Source: Actinomyces sp. oral taxon 171 str. F0337
GTDB taxonomy: Bacteria; Actinomycetota; Actinomycetes; Actinomycetales; Actinomycetaceae
Length of the DNA stretch: 64,000 nt
Direction: 5' to 3'
Assembly (NCBI RefSeq): GCF_005696555.1
Contig: NZ_CP040005.1
Span: 1-64,000 of the forward strand
Positions 36,985 to 46,244 of the stretch are shown here, piece after piece. How positions within the stretch are numbered: position 1 is the stretch's first letter; every line of letters starts with the position of its first letter. Under the pieces are notes generated by a model. It saw only the letters and a list, made by a program, of their open reading frames with translations. It was not told where the DNA came from and did no database searches. The position numbers and the translations under genes were made by a program.

Positions 36985-38409
36985 ATGGACAACGGCATGG
37001 GCGCTCAGGCCGGCTCGGGCAGCGCCGACGGCGGAAGCGTCCGCACCGACAGCTCCGCCTTCGACCGCCTCCCGCCCCAGGATCTCGAGGCCGAGATGGC
37101 CACGCTCGGCGGCATGCTCCTGAGCAAGGAGGCCATCACCGACGTCATCGACGTCCTGCGCGGCCCGGAGTTCTACCGCTCGGCCCACGAGTCGATCTTC
37201 GACGCGATCGTCGAGGTCTACAACCGCTCCGAGCCCGCCGACCCGCTCATCGTCGCCGACGAGCTCTCCAAGCGCGGCGAGCTCGAACGCATCGGCGGCG
37301 CCCCCTACCTGGCCACTCTCATGGCCACCGTCCCCACCGCAGCCAACGCCGGCTACTACGCCCGCATCGTCAAGGACAAGGCGCTCATGCGCGGCCTGGT
37401 CCAGGCCGGCACCCGCATCACCCAGCTGGGGTACTCCACCGACGCCGGCGACATCGCCGAGCTCGTCACCCTGGCCGAGGCCGAGGTCTACTCGGTGGCC
37501 CACCACGAGGGGGAGAAGGAGGACTACGTCGCCGTCTCCGAGCTCCTGGGGGAGGCCAACCTGGAGATCGAGGCCGCCCAGAACCGCGACAACGGGGCCC
37601 TGACCGGGGTGCCCACCGACTTCATCGAGCTCGACGAGCTCACCGGCGGGCTCCACCCCGGCCAGATGATCATCGTGGCCGCGCGCCCCGCCATGGGGAA
37701 GTCCACGCTCGCCGTCGACTTCTGCCGCTCGGCGTCGATCCACCACGGCATCACCAGCTGCTACTTCTCCCTGGAGATGGGGCGCATGGAGCTCATGATG
37801 CGCATCCTGGCCGCCGAGTCCAGCGTCGACATGAACAAGCTGCGCGGCTCGCGCCAGATGGAGGACCGCGACTGGACCGACGTCGCCGTGGCCTACAACC
37901 CCGTCTCCAACGCGCCGCTGTTCATCGACGACTCGCCCAACCTCACCATGCCGGAGATCCGCTCCAAGGCGTTGCGCATGAAGCAGCAGCACAACCTGGG
38001 GCTCATGGTCATCGACTACCTCCAGCTCATGAGCTCGGGTAAGCGCGTCGAGTCGCGTCAGCAGGAGGTCTCCGAGTTCTCCCGATCCCTCAAGCTGCTG
38101 GCCAAGGAGCTGGAGATCCCGGTCATCGCCGTGGCCCAGCTCAACCGCGGTCCCGAGCAGCGCACCGGCAACAAGCCCCAGATGAGCGACCTGCGCGAGT
38201 CCGGATCGCTGGAGCAGGACGCGGACATCATCATCCTGCTGCACCGCCCGGAGTACTACAACAACGAGGAGCGCCCCGGCGAGGCCGACATCATCGTGGC
38301 CAAGCACCGCAACGGGCAGACACGCACCATCCCGGTGGCCTTCCAGGGGCACGTGTCGCGCTTCGCCAACATGGCCCGTGACGTCACCCCCGAGCCCGCC
38401 TACGAGTAG
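36985..38409 (+). CDS. dnaB: Replicative DNA helicase DnaB
   Basis: The hexameric fork helicase, 474 residues from ATG 36985 with GGAAGG upstream. The N-terminal domain is PPQDLEAEMATLGGMLLSKEAI. The RecA-like ATPase has Walker A ARPAMGKST (near residue 232), followed by the FSLEMGRMEL motif and Walker B LMVIDYLQLM (near 340). DLRESGSLEQDAD near 400 is the conserved H4 region. No intein interrupts the gene. Loading by the DciA-like protein at 4.6 kb is a reasonable inference, since no DnaC or DnaI is visible. Confidence 0.98.
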   Translation: MDNGMGAQAGSGSADGGSVRTDSSAFDRLPPQDLEAEMATLGGMLLSKEAITDVIDVLRGPEFYRSAHESIFDAIVEVYNRSEPADPLIVADELSKRGELERIGGAPYLATLMATVPTAANAGYYARIVKDKALMRGLVQAGTRITQLGYSTDAGDIAELVTLAEAEVYSVAHHEGEKEDYVAVSELLGEANLEIEAAQNRDNGALTGVPTDFIELDELTGGLHPGQMIIVAARPAMGKSTLAVDFCRSASIHHGITSCYFSLEMGRMELMMRILAAESSVDMNKLRGSRQMEDRDWTDVAVAYNPVSNAPLFIDDSPNLTMPEIRSKALRMKQQHNLGLMVIDYLQLMSSGKRVESRQQEVSEFSRSLKLLAKELEIPVIAVAQLNRGPEQRTGNKPQMSDLRESGSLEQDADIIILLHRPEYYNNEERPGEADIIVAKHRNGQTRTIPVAFQGHVSRFANMARDVTPEPAYE

Positions 38410-38597
38410 ACCGGCTCAGCAGGAGTCGGTGCCGGTAGGCGGACCGTGCGCAGGCGCAGGACGCCCACGGCCCAGCTCATGAGGGGACCAAGCGCACCTC
38501 CTGGCCCTCGATGATTGTGAAAACCGCCGTGGAGAAGGTCCGCCAACAGGCCCGTTGTGCGGCAAACCTCGGTGTGCCCGGTTCGCTCGGGCCGATC

Positions 38598-38730
38598 TGT
38601 CACAGATGGCGACTTTTAGGTGCGTCGGTGCTGCTTCACGCTGGTGGGACGGGGGTATCTGTGCAGGTCAGGTCGGTGCGGGTGGGTCGGTGGCCGCAGC
38701 CGTCCGCTTGAAAAGTCGCCAGGAGTGACA
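38598..38730. repeat. 133-bp unit bounded by a 20-base inverted repeat
   Basis: TGTCACAGATGGCGACTTTT at 38598-38617 is mirrored by AAAAGTCGCCAGGAGTGACA at 38711-38730. The reverse complement of the right copy matches the left at 16 of 20 bases, in two blocks (TGTCAC and GGCGACTTTT). This could be a small MITE-like element or two inverted protein sites. No clear target duplication was seen. Confidence 0.55.
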
Positions 38731-38751
38731 AAAACGAGCGTGGATAATGCA

Positions 38752-38792
38752 CATCCGCCGCCGACGGAGCTGGAGACCGTCGGCGGCGGATG
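38752..38792. terminator. Bidirectional terminator between dnaB and pdxK
   Basis: A perfect 16-base-pair stem (38752-38767 with 38777-38792) and 9-base loop, sited between two convergent genes. Confidence 0.8.
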
Positions 38793-38843
38793 GTGAGGCG
38801 GGAAGATCGGTGAGGAACCGGGAGGCGCCTCGGTGGCGAGGCC

Positions 38844-39671
38844 TCAGGCCGGCCGGTACTCGCCCTGGTAGACGTAGAGGAAGGGCATGTTGCCGCGCAG
38901 CCCGTGCCGGATGGAGGAGGAGACGACCTCCTTGGCGGTGACGGCGGCCTCGAGTGGGACGGCGCCCTTGGCGAGCTCGGCGGTCACCGCGGCGGCCAGG
39001 GTGCAGCCGGCGCCGTGGACGCGCTCGGTGCCCACGGCCTCAACCTCGAGGACCTCCAAGGTGGTGCCGTCGTAGAAGACGTCCAGGGCGGTGCCGGTGC
39101 CCAACGACGGGCCGGCCTTGGCCAGGACATTGGGGACGCCCTGGTCGTGGATGCGCTTGGCGGCGTCCTTGAGCTGCTCGACGGTGGTGATCTCCTCCAT
39201 GCCCGCCAGGGTGGCGGCCTCGAAGAGGTTGGGGGTGGTCATCGTGGCGCGCGGCAGGATCTTGGTGCGCAGGGCGTTGTCCACCTCGAGGGCGCCCCCG
39301 AACTCCTGGCCCTTGCAGATGAGGACCGGGTCGAGCACCACGGTGGGGAAGTCGTAGGTCTCCAGGGCCTGCTCGACGACGTCGATGGTGGGTGCGGTGC
39401 CCAGCATGCCGATCTTGACGGCGTCGACGCGCGAGTGGACGGCGGCGCAGGTCTCGATCTGGTCGGCGATGACGCCGGGGTCCACCGGGACGAAGCGGTG
39501 GTTCCAGCCGTCCTTGGGGTCCATGGAGACGATGCAGGTCAGGGCCGTGCAGCCGAAGACGCCGAGGGTGTGGAAGGTCTTGAGGTCGGTCTGGGCGCCG
39601 GCGCCGCCCGAGGCCTCGGAGCCGGCGATGGTCAGGGCAATCGGAGGTTGGGGCTTGTCGACTATAGTCAT
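38844..39671 (-). CDS. pdxK: Pyridoxal/pyridoxine kinase of the ThiD-like branch
   Basis: The ribokinase-fold enzyme phosphorylates B6 vitamers with ATP. The start at ATG 39671 gives 275 residues from [33 protein letters not shown]. The phrases [23 protein letters not shown] and [28 protein letters not shown] closely follow the Bacillus-type PdxK rather than true ThiD, and [20 protein letters not shown] is the catalytic anion-hole motif. No thiamine genes or TPP riboswitch are nearby, which supports PdxK. It is divergent from fic across a palindromic region. Confidence 0.82.
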   Translation of the reverse strand: MTIVDKPQPPIALTIAGSEASGGAGAQTDLKTFHTLGVFGCTALTCIVSMDPKDGWNHRFVPVDPGVIADQIETCAAVHSRVDAVKIGMLGTAPTIDVVEQALETYDFPTVVLDPVLICKGQEFGGALEVDNALRTKILPRATMTTPNLFEAATLAGMEEITTVEQLKDAAKRIHDQGVPNVLAKAGPSLGTGTALDVFYDGTTLEVLEVEAVGTERVHGAGCTLAAAVTAELAKGAVPLEAAVTAKEVVSSSIRHGLRGNMPFLYVYQGEYRPA

Positions 39672-39722
39672 AGGAAGAAGCGTGCCCATGTGTGGGGCCC
39701 AGCGCAAACATGGTGCCCACAA

Positions 39723-39767
39723 CTGTCAGTAACTGCTAATTTGGGCTAGATTAGCAATAAGTGACAG
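39723..39767. promoter_or_regulatory. Large two-tier palindrome in the pdxK-fic divergent promoter
   Basis: Outer arms CTGTCA (39723-39728) and TGACAG (39762-39767) and inner arms TGCTAAT (39734-39740) and ATTAGCA (39750-39756) are placed symmetrically, each separated by five bases. The 45-base element covers the region where both divergent promoters should lie, suggesting a shared operator. Confidence 0.6.
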
Positions 39768-39789
39768 GTCGGCAGTGAGGATCTGTGTC

Positions 39790-41133
39790 ATGAAGGTTCC
39801 TGTTCCACCGCCAGCGGCCCTGGAGGTGCTTCTGGCTAGACTGGCTAAAGACGGCCGCCTGACTGAGGTGCTCGTGTCGCCGTCGACAGCGGCGGACACC
39901 GACTATGACCCCTGGGAGTGGTTCTTTCGCCACGATCCTCCAGCTGGCCTCACACGCGAGGAGTGGTGGGTGGCCGTGCGGCTGCGCCGAACCCAGGCCG
40001 CCCGGCCCACTCCGTTCACGATGAAGGACGGGACCCGGCTCACTTACAACCTGCCAGACCCGCTCCTGCGCGCCATCGATGACGTGTCCGCGCGAGCGCG
40101 GGGGCAGGTCGAGCTGCCCGAGCCCATCGCCAACGCCGCGACGCGAGATCGCTACCTCGTGCGCTCCCTCATCGAGGAGGCGATGACGTCCTCGCAACTG
40201 GAGGGGGCCTCGACCTCTCGGGTACGGGCCAAGCAGATGCTGAGGGAGGACCGGGCCCCCCGTGACCGCAGCGAGCAAATGATCCTCAACAACTACAGCG
40301 CGATGCAGCGTGTCATCGAGCTCAGGGACGAACGGCTGACGCCAGAGCTTGTATGTGAGATCCACCGGATCGTCACAGACGGCACGCTCGACGACCCCGC
40401 TGACGCAGGTCGACTTCAGCGCCCGGGGGAGTTGAGAGTCCGCATCTACGGCACCCAGACCGAGGAACAGGTCCTTCATGTCCCACCCCCGGCCGAGACC
40501 CTGCCTGAACGACTTGAGACTCTCTGCGGCTTTGCGAACGACGTCGACCGGTCTGACGGCACAGTCCCCTACATGCCGCCGCTCCTGCGCGCGCTCACGC
40601 TGCACTTCATGATGGGCTACGACCACTACTTCGCAGACGGCAACGGGCGAACATCGCGGGCCGTCTTCTACTGGTCGATGCTCCGCCAGGGCTTCTTCCT
40701 CACAGAATTCCTGTCGATCTCGCGCCTGCTGCGCAAGGCCCCCGCCAGGTACGCGCGCGGCTTCCTGCTCACCGAGCAGGACGAAGGGGACCTCACGCAC
40801 TTCTTCCTGGCTCAGGCACGGGTCGTGGTACAGGCGATCGACGAGCTCGATGCCTACCTGGCACGCAAGACCGGCCAGCTGCGCGAAGCCACCCGGCTCC
40901 TGCGTAACCTCGGACTCAACCACCGGCAGGTCGCGCTTGTCGAGACCTTCCTTCGCGATCCCTCCGGCAGCGTGACTGTGGAGGCGCACCGAACGTCCCA
41001 TGGTGTCGTCCCGCAGACAGCCCGCACGGACCTGCAGGACCTCGAGCATCGGGGTCTGCTCACCAGTGCCAAGCAAGGGCGAAAGGTCATGTGGTTTCCT
41101 GCTCGCGACCTGGCTCAGCAGGTCGGCGCCTAG
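39790..41133 (+). CDS. Fic domain protein (class II) with C-terminal winged helix
   Basis: Fic enzymes transfer AMP or similar groups from nucleotides to target proteins. ATG 39790 (447 residues) lies eight bases after GAGGA. The Fic motif is HYFADGNGRTSRA (near residue 282), with the catalytic His and the DGNGR loop intact. The N-terminal inhibitory helix (S/T)xxxE(G/N) is present as SSQLEG (near 136), placing it in class II, auto-inhibited in cis. A C-terminal winged helix (about 385-440) suggests DNA binding or autoregulation. No separate antitoxin gene accompanies it. Confidence 0.93.
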   Translation: MKVPVPPPAALEVLLARLAKDGRLTEVLVSPSTAADTDYDPWEWFFRHDPPAGLTREEWWVAVRLRRTQAARPTPFTMKDGTRLTYNLPDPLLRAIDDVSARARGQVELPEPIANAATRDRYLVRSLIEEAMTSSQLEGASTSRVRAKQMLREDRAPRDRSEQMILNNYSAMQRVIELRDERLTPELVCEIHRIVTDGTLDDPADAGRLQRPGELRVRIYGTQTEEQVLHVPPPAETLPERLETLCGFANDVDRSDGTVPYMPPLLRALTLHFMMGYDHYFADGNGRTSRAVFYWSMLRQGFFLTEFLSISRLLRKAPARYARGFLLTEQDEGDLTHFFLAQARVVVQAIDELDAYLARKTGQLREATRLLRNLGLNHRQVALVETFLRDPSGSVTVEAHRTSHGVVPQTARTDLQDLEHRGLLTSAKQGRKVMWFPARDLAQQVGA

Positions 41134-41160
41134 CGTGCACCGCGCAGGGGGTGCCGGCCA

Positions 41161-41192
41161 AGCCGGGCCGGTCGTATGGAACCGGCCCGGCT
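41161..41192. terminator. Bidirectional terminator after fic
   Basis: A perfect 12-base-pair stem (41161-41172 with 41181-41192) and 8-base loop between convergent genes. Confidence 0.75.
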
Positions 41193-41220
41193 CGGCGGTG
41201 CGCTGTGAGCGGCCGCGGGT

Positions 41221-41832
41221 TCAGGCGTTGGCGATGGTCCAGCGGTGGCCGCGGTGCGCGTCCTTCTCAGCCTCGTCCACCAGGGCGACGGCGAAGTCGG
41301 CCACGGAGATCTCGCTGCCTGTGGGCTGGTCGCCGCCCTCGGTGTAGGTGCCGGTGCGCGGCTTGTCGGTGAACTCCGGGGCGGGGGAGAGCAGGGTCCA
41401 GTTCAGGGCGCTGCCGGCCTCGCGGTAGAGGTCGAGGACCTCGGCGAAGGCCAGGGCCTCTGTCTTGTACTCCTCGGGGAATCCGGGGGTGTCCACCAGA
41501 CGGGTGCCGTCGGGCGTGAGCAGGGAGCCGGCGCCGCCGACGACGATGAGCCGACCGGTAGGGGCGGCGGCGATGAGGGCCCGGTGAGCGTCGATGACGG
41601 GCTGGGCGGACTCTCCGCGACCGGCGGAGACCGTGATGACGGTGGCGTCGGAGCTGTTGATGAGGTCGACCACGGCCTGCGTGTCGGCCAGGGTGAGGGT
41701 GACGTCCTGCGTAGCGCCCTCGGCGTGACGGCCCGAGCGTGAGGCGGAGACGACCTCGTGGCCGCGGCCGGCGGCCTCGGTGACGGTGGCCGAGCCGACC
41801 ATTCCGGTTCCTCCGATGACAGTGATCTTCAT
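41221..41832 (-). CDS. NAD(P)H-binding oxidoreductase, QorA/YtfG-like
   Basis: An atypical short-chain dehydrogenase of 203 residues. The start is ATG 41832 with GGAGGAAG upstream. The N-terminal dinucleotide motif is MKITVIGGTGMVGSATVTEAAGRGHEVVSASRS. The NAD(P)H-binding type lacks a classical YxxxK active site. The divergent HxlR-type regulator makes a redox- or quinone-controlled reductase likely, by analogy with actinobacterial qor/qorR pairs. The substrate is inferred only from this context. Confidence 0.85.
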   Translation of the reverse strand: MKITVIGGTGMVGSATVTEAAGRGHEVVSASRSGRHAEGATQDVTLTLADTQAVVDLINSSDATVITVSAGRGESAQPVIDAHRALIAAAPTGRLIVVGGAGSLLTPDGTRLVDTPGFPEEYKTEALAFAEVLDLYREAGSALNWTLLSPAPEFTDKPRTGTYTEGGDQPTGSEISVADFAVALVDEAEKDAHRGHRWTIANA

Positions 41833-41909
41833 GAGTCTTCCTCCCAGTGGGTGCGATGCTGCTCCGAGGTGAGTGCGCCGGGTGCCGGCCACCTCGCGAT
41901 GACTCGATG

Positions 41910-41940
41910 GTATGATTTGGATACTGAGTACCTCAAAGTA
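41910..41940. promoter_or_regulatory. Operator-like repeats between the reductase and HxlR genes
   Basis: GTAT...ATAC arms lie at 41910-41913 and 41921-41924; the palindrome TACTGAGTA lies at 41922-41930; TAC...GTA arms lie at 41929-41931 and 41938-41940. TATGAT at 41911-41916 would serve as the -10 of the rightward gene. The interleaved GTAT/TACT half-sites look like HxlR (DUF24) binding sites. Confidence 0.5.
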
Positions 41941-41956
41941 ACTAAGGGAGTGTGTT

Positions 41957-42535
41957 GTGTCACGGACTGAGGGGCTGATGGCTGAGCGTCGGAAGGCGGC
42001 TCAAGGCGGCGCCAGCAGTGCGAGGAGCGCCGGCACCGGCTCTGCTCGCGGCACCGACACCGCGGGCGTGGAGGGTGCGATGGAGCTTTCCCCAGGCGAG
42101 TCGAGAGAGGATATTCCTCGGGAGAGCGCCCCATGCTGTGCGGCTCCGGCCGGGGAGGGATCCCGGACGGCGGTCTTCGACTTCGACATCCTCTCTCCCG
42201 CCTGCCCGTCGCGCACGGTACTGCGCCACGTCGTCGACCGCTGGACGCCGCTGGTGGTGACGGTCCTGGCCGAGGGACCGAGCCGCTTCGGCGAGCTGCG
42301 CTCGCGGGTCGGCGGGGTGACCCCCAAGGTCCTCACCCAGACGCTGCGATCCATGGAGCGCGACGGCCTGGTGACGCGCACTCAACTACCGGGTGTGCCG
42401 CCGCGCGTCGACTACGAGCTGACCGACCTGGGCCGCAGCCTCCAGGCGCCCATCGACGCACTGCGCACCTGGATCCACACCCACTCCGCTCAAATCCTGG
42501 CCCATCGCGAGTCCTACGACGCCGTCGGGTCCTGA
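41957..42535 (+). CDS. HxlR (DUF24) family regulator, QorR-like
   Basis: The product from GTG 41957 has 192 residues. The C-terminal 115 residues are the HxlR winged helix: CPSRTVLRHVVDRWTPLVVTVLAEGPSRFGELRSRVGGVTPKVLTQTLRSMERDGLV. The Cys at the domain start is where redox-sensing members carry their thiol sensor. Residues 1-75 are a low-complexity extension not usual in the family, so the true start may be later (for example ATG 41978 or 42078). Divergence from the reductase gene suggests it represses that gene until oxidised. Confidence 0.88.
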   Translation: MSRTEGLMAERRKAAQGGASSARSAGTGSARGTDTAGVEGAMELSPGESREDIPRESAPCCAAPAGEGSRTAVFDFDILSPACPSRTVLRHVVDRWTPLVVTVLAEGPSRFGELRSRVGGVTPKVLTQTLRSMERDGLVTRTQLPGVPPRVDYELTDLGRSLQAPIDALRTWIHTHSAQILAHRESYDAVGS

Positions 42536-42602
42536 TGCCCCGGCCGACGGGAGAATGAGGAAATCAGTACCGCGGTGGCGTCGAATCGGGGACCATGGAT
42601 TC

Positions 42603-44606
42603 ATGAGCGCCACCGCCCCACTCCCCGCCTCCCTCAACGACATCGTCTTCCACGTCCTGGACCCGCTTGAGGCCGTCGAGCGGGACATCTTCCTCACGCG
42701 CGCCGAGGCCTGGTACCCCGACCTCCTCGACGGGCTCACTACCCTCTACGGCGACGCCGCCGAGGAGGAGGCCCTCAACCTGCTGGCCCTGGCCGCCCGG
42801 GCCTACGCGGAGCGCGACTACGAGCTGCGCCGCCTGGACCTGGCTCGCACCCTTGACCCCACCTGGGCCCAGCACCCCGGCCGCGTCGGCTACGCCGCCT
42901 ACACCGAGCGCTTCGCCGGCACCCTGCGCGGCGTGGAGGACCGCATCGACTACCTGCGCGAGCTGGGCGTCACCTACCTCCACCTCATGCCCCTGCTCAC
43001 CCCGCGTCCCGGCGACTCCGACGGCGGCTACGCGGTGGCCGACTACCGCACCGTGCGCCCGGACCTGGGCACCATGGAGGACCTCGAGCACCTGGCCGGC
43101 GAGCTGCGCGCCGAGGGGATCTCCCTGGTGGTGGACCTCGTCCTCAACCACGTGGCCGTCGAGCACGAGTGGGCGGCGCGAGCGCGCGCAGGCGAGCAGC
43201 ACTACCGCGACTACTTCCTCATCTTCCCCGACCGCACCGAGCCCGACGCCTACGAACGCACCCTGCCGGAGGTCTTCCCCGACTTCGCCCCCGGCAACTT
43301 CACCTGGGACGACGGCGTGGGCGGTTGGGTATGGACCACCTTCAACTCCTTCCAGTGGGACCTCAACTGGCGCAACCCCCGCGTCATGGCCGAGTTCGCC
43401 GGTATCGTCCTGGACCTGGCCAACCGCGGCGTCGAGGTGCTGCGCCTGGACGCCATCGCCTTCACCATCAAGCGCAAGGGCACCGACTGCCAGGGCCAGC
43501 CCGAGGTCCACGCCATCACCGAGGTCCTGCGCGCCCTGACCCGCATCGCCTGCCCCGCGGTCGACCTCAAGGCCGAGGCGATCGTCGCCCCCACCGAGCT
43601 CCTCCAGTACCTCGGACAGGGCAAGTACACCGGCAAGGTCTCCGACCTGGCCTACCACAACTCCCTCATGGTCCAGGTCTGGTCCATGCTCGCCGCGCGC
43701 GACACGACGCTGGCCGTCGAGGCCCTCCAGAACCTGCCGGTCGAGCCCTCCACCGCCACCTGGATTACCTACCTGCGCTGCCACGACGACATCGGCTGGG
43801 CCATCGACGACGACGACGCGGCCGCCGTGGGTCTGTCCGGCTACGACCACCGGTCCTTCCTGGCCGACTGGTACAGCGGCGAGTACCCCACCTCCGACGC
43901 CGCAGGCCTCGTCTTCCAGCACAACCCGGCCACCGGGGACCGGCGCATCGCCGGGACGGCCGCCTCACTCATCGGGATCGAGGCCGCCACCGAGGCTTGG
44001 GAGGGCATCACCGACGAGACTCCCGAGCACGAGATCGAGTCGCTGCGGACCTGGCGCGAGGAACGGATCCACGCCCTGCGCATGGCCCACGCCATCGTCT
44101 ACGGGTGGGGCGGCATCCCCGTCCTGTGGAGCGGCGACGAGCTCGCCCAGCCCAACGACCCCAACTGGGACACCGAGCCCGGCCATGAGACCGACTCGCG
44201 CTGGGCCGGGCGCCCCCGCCTCGACGAGGCCCGGCTGGCCAACCGGCGCGACCGCTCCACCGTCGAGGGGCGCGTCTTCACTGACCTGGCGTATATGGCG
44301 CGGGTGCGTGCCGGCCTGCCGCAACTCGACGCCGCCGTGCGCACCCAGGTCCAGGACGTCGACGACCCCGGGGTGCTGGTGACCTACCGCGACCACCCGC
44401 GCGGCAGTTTTGTGGGCGTGTACAACGTGACGCCGCAGTGGCGGTCGGTGGCTGCCGACCAGCTGGCCCGACTCGGGGTCATGGGGGCCACCGACGTCCT
44501 GACCGACACGGTCCCCTTCGGGTCCACGTCACTGGACGGGGCGGGGGAGGGGCGCGTGCCCGTGCCGCCCTACGCCGCCTGGTGGCTGGTGCGCCCCACG
44601 GACTGA
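42603..44606 (+). CDS. Amylosucrase-like GH13 glucosyltransferase
   Basis: The product from ATG 42603 has 667 residues, the size of amylosucrases, which move the glucosyl unit of sucrose onto an alpha-glucan and release fructose. The segment VGYAAYTERFAGTLRGVEDRIDYLRELGVTYLHLMPLL is typical of that branch. Catalytic residues can be seen: nucleophile Asp in VEVLRLDAIAF (near 283), acid/base Glu in DLKAEAIV (near 325) and the stabilising Asp in LRCHDDIGW (near 393). No signal peptide. In an oral species such an enzyme would turn imported sucrose into storage glucan; sucrose hydrolysis is possible too. Confidence 0.87.
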   Translation: MSATAPLPASLNDIVFHVLDPLEAVERDIFLTRAEAWYPDLLDGLTTLYGDAAEEEALNLLALAARAYAERDYELRRLDLARTLDPTWAQHPGRVGYAAYTERFAGTLRGVEDRIDYLRELGVTYLHLMPLLTPRPGDSDGGYAVADYRTVRPDLGTMEDLEHLAGELRAEGISLVVDLVLNHVAVEHEWAARARAGEQHYRDYFLIFPDRTEPDAYERTLPEVFPDFAPGNFTWDDGVGGWVWTTFNSFQWDLNWRNPRVMAEFAGIVLDLANRGVEVLRLDAIAFTIKRKGTDCQGQPEVHAITEVLRALTRIACPAVDLKAEAIVAPTELLQYLGQGKYTGKVSDLAYHNSLMVQVWSMLAARDTTLAVEALQNLPVEPSTATWITYLRCHDDIGWAIDDDDAAAVGLSGYDHRSFLADWYSGEYPTSDAAGLVFQHNPATGDRRIAGTAASLIGIEAATEAWEGITDETPEHEIESLRTWREERIHALRMAHAIVYGWGGIPVLWSGDELAQPNDPNWDTEPGHETDSRWAGRPRLDEARLANRRDRSTVEGRVFTDLAYMARVRAGLPQLDAAVRTQVQDVDDPGVLVTYRDHPRGSFVGVYNVTPQWRSVAADQLARLGVMGATDVLTDTVPFGSTSLDGAGEGRVPVPPYAAWWLVRPTD

Positions 44607-44667
44607 GACGGACCAAGGTCCCGGCACGGAGTTGGGTCCCGGGCGCCGGACATGCATCATTAAGGAC

Positions 44668-46122
44668 GTGACCCGCCGCAGCCTCTCCTCCTCCCACACC
44701 GTGGGTCCCATGCGTGCCGGTCGGGCCTTCAGCCGTGCCCTGGCCGAGGCGGTCCGCCCGGGCGGTGCGGGGGCATCCGACGGCGAGTGCGACTCACCTG
44801 CCCTCGGCGCCGGCCTGACGCAGCCCACCCGCGTCACCGTCGAGCTCTACGGCTCCCTCGGCGCCACAGGCCGCGGGCACGCCACCGACCGCGCCGCCGT
44901 CATGGGCCTGGCCGGCTACGAGCCCGAGACCGTCCCCGCCGTCGTGTGCGAGTCCCTCATGGAGGAGGCCGAGGCCGCCGGCGAGCTGGTGGTCGCCGGC
45001 GTCGGCCCCGTCCCCTTCAGCCCGAGTGCCGACATCCACTTCCTGCCCGGGCGGGTCCTGCCCTACCACGTCAACGGCATGACCCTGATCGCCTACTGCG
45101 CCAGCGGCGCCGAGATCCTGCGCCGCACCTACTACTCCGTGGGCGGCGGCTTCGTCATGGAGGACGTCGGCGCGCCCGGGGCCCCGTCGATCCAGGCCCT
45201 GGCGACCGCCTCCGCCACCCAGGTCCACGCCACTCCCGCGCCCTTCCCCTTCACCACCTCGGCCGCGATGCTGGCGATCTGCGAGCGCGAGGGCCTGAGC
45301 GTCTCCGACGTCGTCCTGGCCAACGAGCTCTCCGCCCGCAGCCGCGAGGAGGTCATGGCCTACCTGGACCGCCTGCGCGCCACGATGCGCGCCTGCATCG
45401 AGGCCGGCGTGAACGCCGAGGGCATCCTGCCTGGCGGACTCGGTGTGCGCCGACGCGCCAAGGCCCTCCACGAGCGGCTGCGCGCCCAGTCGAGTGGCCC
45501 GGGTGCCGCCTTCACCATGGCCGACCCCCTGCGCGGCATGGACTGGGTGGACCTGTTCGCGCTCGCGGTCAACGAGGAGAACGCCGCTGGGCGCCACGTC
45601 GTCACCGCCCCCACCAACGGCGCGGCCGGCATCGTCCCGGCGGTCCTGGCCTACTACGAGCGCTTCATCCCCGGGGCCGACGACGACGGCGCCCGCCGCT
45701 TTCTGCTCGCCGCCACCGCCGTGGGCGGGCTCATCAAGACCAACGCCTCGATCGCGGGGGCCGAGGTGGGCTGCCAGGGGGAGGTCGGGTCGGCCTCCTC
45801 GATGGCGGCCGCCGGCCTGGCTGAGGCCCTGGGCGGGACGCCGGCCCAGGTGGAGAACGCCGCTGAGATCGCCATGGAGCACAACCTGGGGCTCACCTGC
45901 GACCCGGTGGGCGGGCTCGTCCAGATCCCCTGCATCGAGCGCAACGCGGTGGCCGCGGTCAAGGCCATCAACGCCGCACGCATGGCCCTGTGGGGCGAGG
46001 GACGGCACGCCGTCAGCCTCGACACCGTCATTGAGACGATGCGCCAGACCGGCGAGGACATGCTCGCCAAGTACAAGGAGACCTCCCGCGGCGGCCTGGC
46101 CGTCAACGTCGTGGAGTGCTGA
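44668..46122 (+). CDS. sdaA: L-serine ammonia-lyase, single-chain iron-sulfur type
   Basis: Converts L-serine to pyruvate and ammonia using a [4Fe-4S] cluster. The beta and alpha domains are fused in one chain. [15 protein letters not shown] near the N-terminus and the alpha-domain motifs [23 protein letters not shown] and [20 protein letters not shown] contain the cluster and active-site residues. The start is uncertain: GTG 44668 gives 484 residues but a poor ribosome spacing, and TTG 44632 is another option. The N-terminus is shorter than in most members. Confidence 0.92.
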   Translation: MTRRSLSSSHTVGPMRAGRAFSRALAEAVRPGGAGASDGECDSPALGAGLTQPTRVTVELYGSLGATGRGHATDRAAVMGLAGYEPETVPAVVCESLMEEAEAAGELVVAGVGPVPFSPSADIHFLPGRVLPYHVNGMTLIAYCASGAEILRRTYYSVGGGFVMEDVGAPGAPSIQALATASATQVHATPAPFPFTTSAAMLAICEREGLSVSDVVLANELSARSREEVMAYLDRLRATMRACIEAGVNAEGILPGGLGVRRRAKALHERLRAQSSGPGAAFTMADPLRGMDWVDLFALAVNEENAAGRHVVTAPTNGAAGIVPAVLAYYERFIPGADDDGARRFLLAATAVGGLIKTNASIAGAEVGCQGEVGSASSMAAAGLAEALGGTPAQVENAAEIAMEHNLGLTCDPVGGLVQIPCIERNAVAAVKAINAARMALWGEGRHAVSLDTVIETMRQTGEDMLAKYKETSRGGLAVNVVEC

Positions 46123-46244
46123 GGAGTGCATCTCTATGTTTGACAACACGGATTGACGCGGCCAGTCAGGCGGTCCTTGAGTGTGACTCAACTATTCCGG
46201 AGTACGGTGCAGAACGTAAGTCTAAACAACTGAGATGTCAGTGC

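Larger units (their letters stand above)
38410..38843. other. Gene-free region between convergent dnaB and pdxK
   Basis: A 434-base gap without a convincing gene. It contains an inverted pair of a 20-base element (38598-38730) and a bidirectional terminator (38752-38792), both described separately. Nothing else distinctive was seen. Confidence 0.6.

Noticed and set aside
36643..38352. Minus-strand frame of 569 codons opposite dnaB
   Set aside because: A shadow of dnaB with no recognisable domain.
38844..39671. Hydroxymethylpyrimidine kinase ThiD as the name for this kinase
   Set aside because: The MDPKDGWNH segment and others follow the ThiD-like PdxK branch, and there is no thiamine context or TPP riboswitch.
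39790..41133. Toxin of a two-gene Fic toxin-antitoxin system
   Set aside because: The inhibitory SSQLEG helix is in the same chain (class II) and no small antitoxin gene lies on either side.
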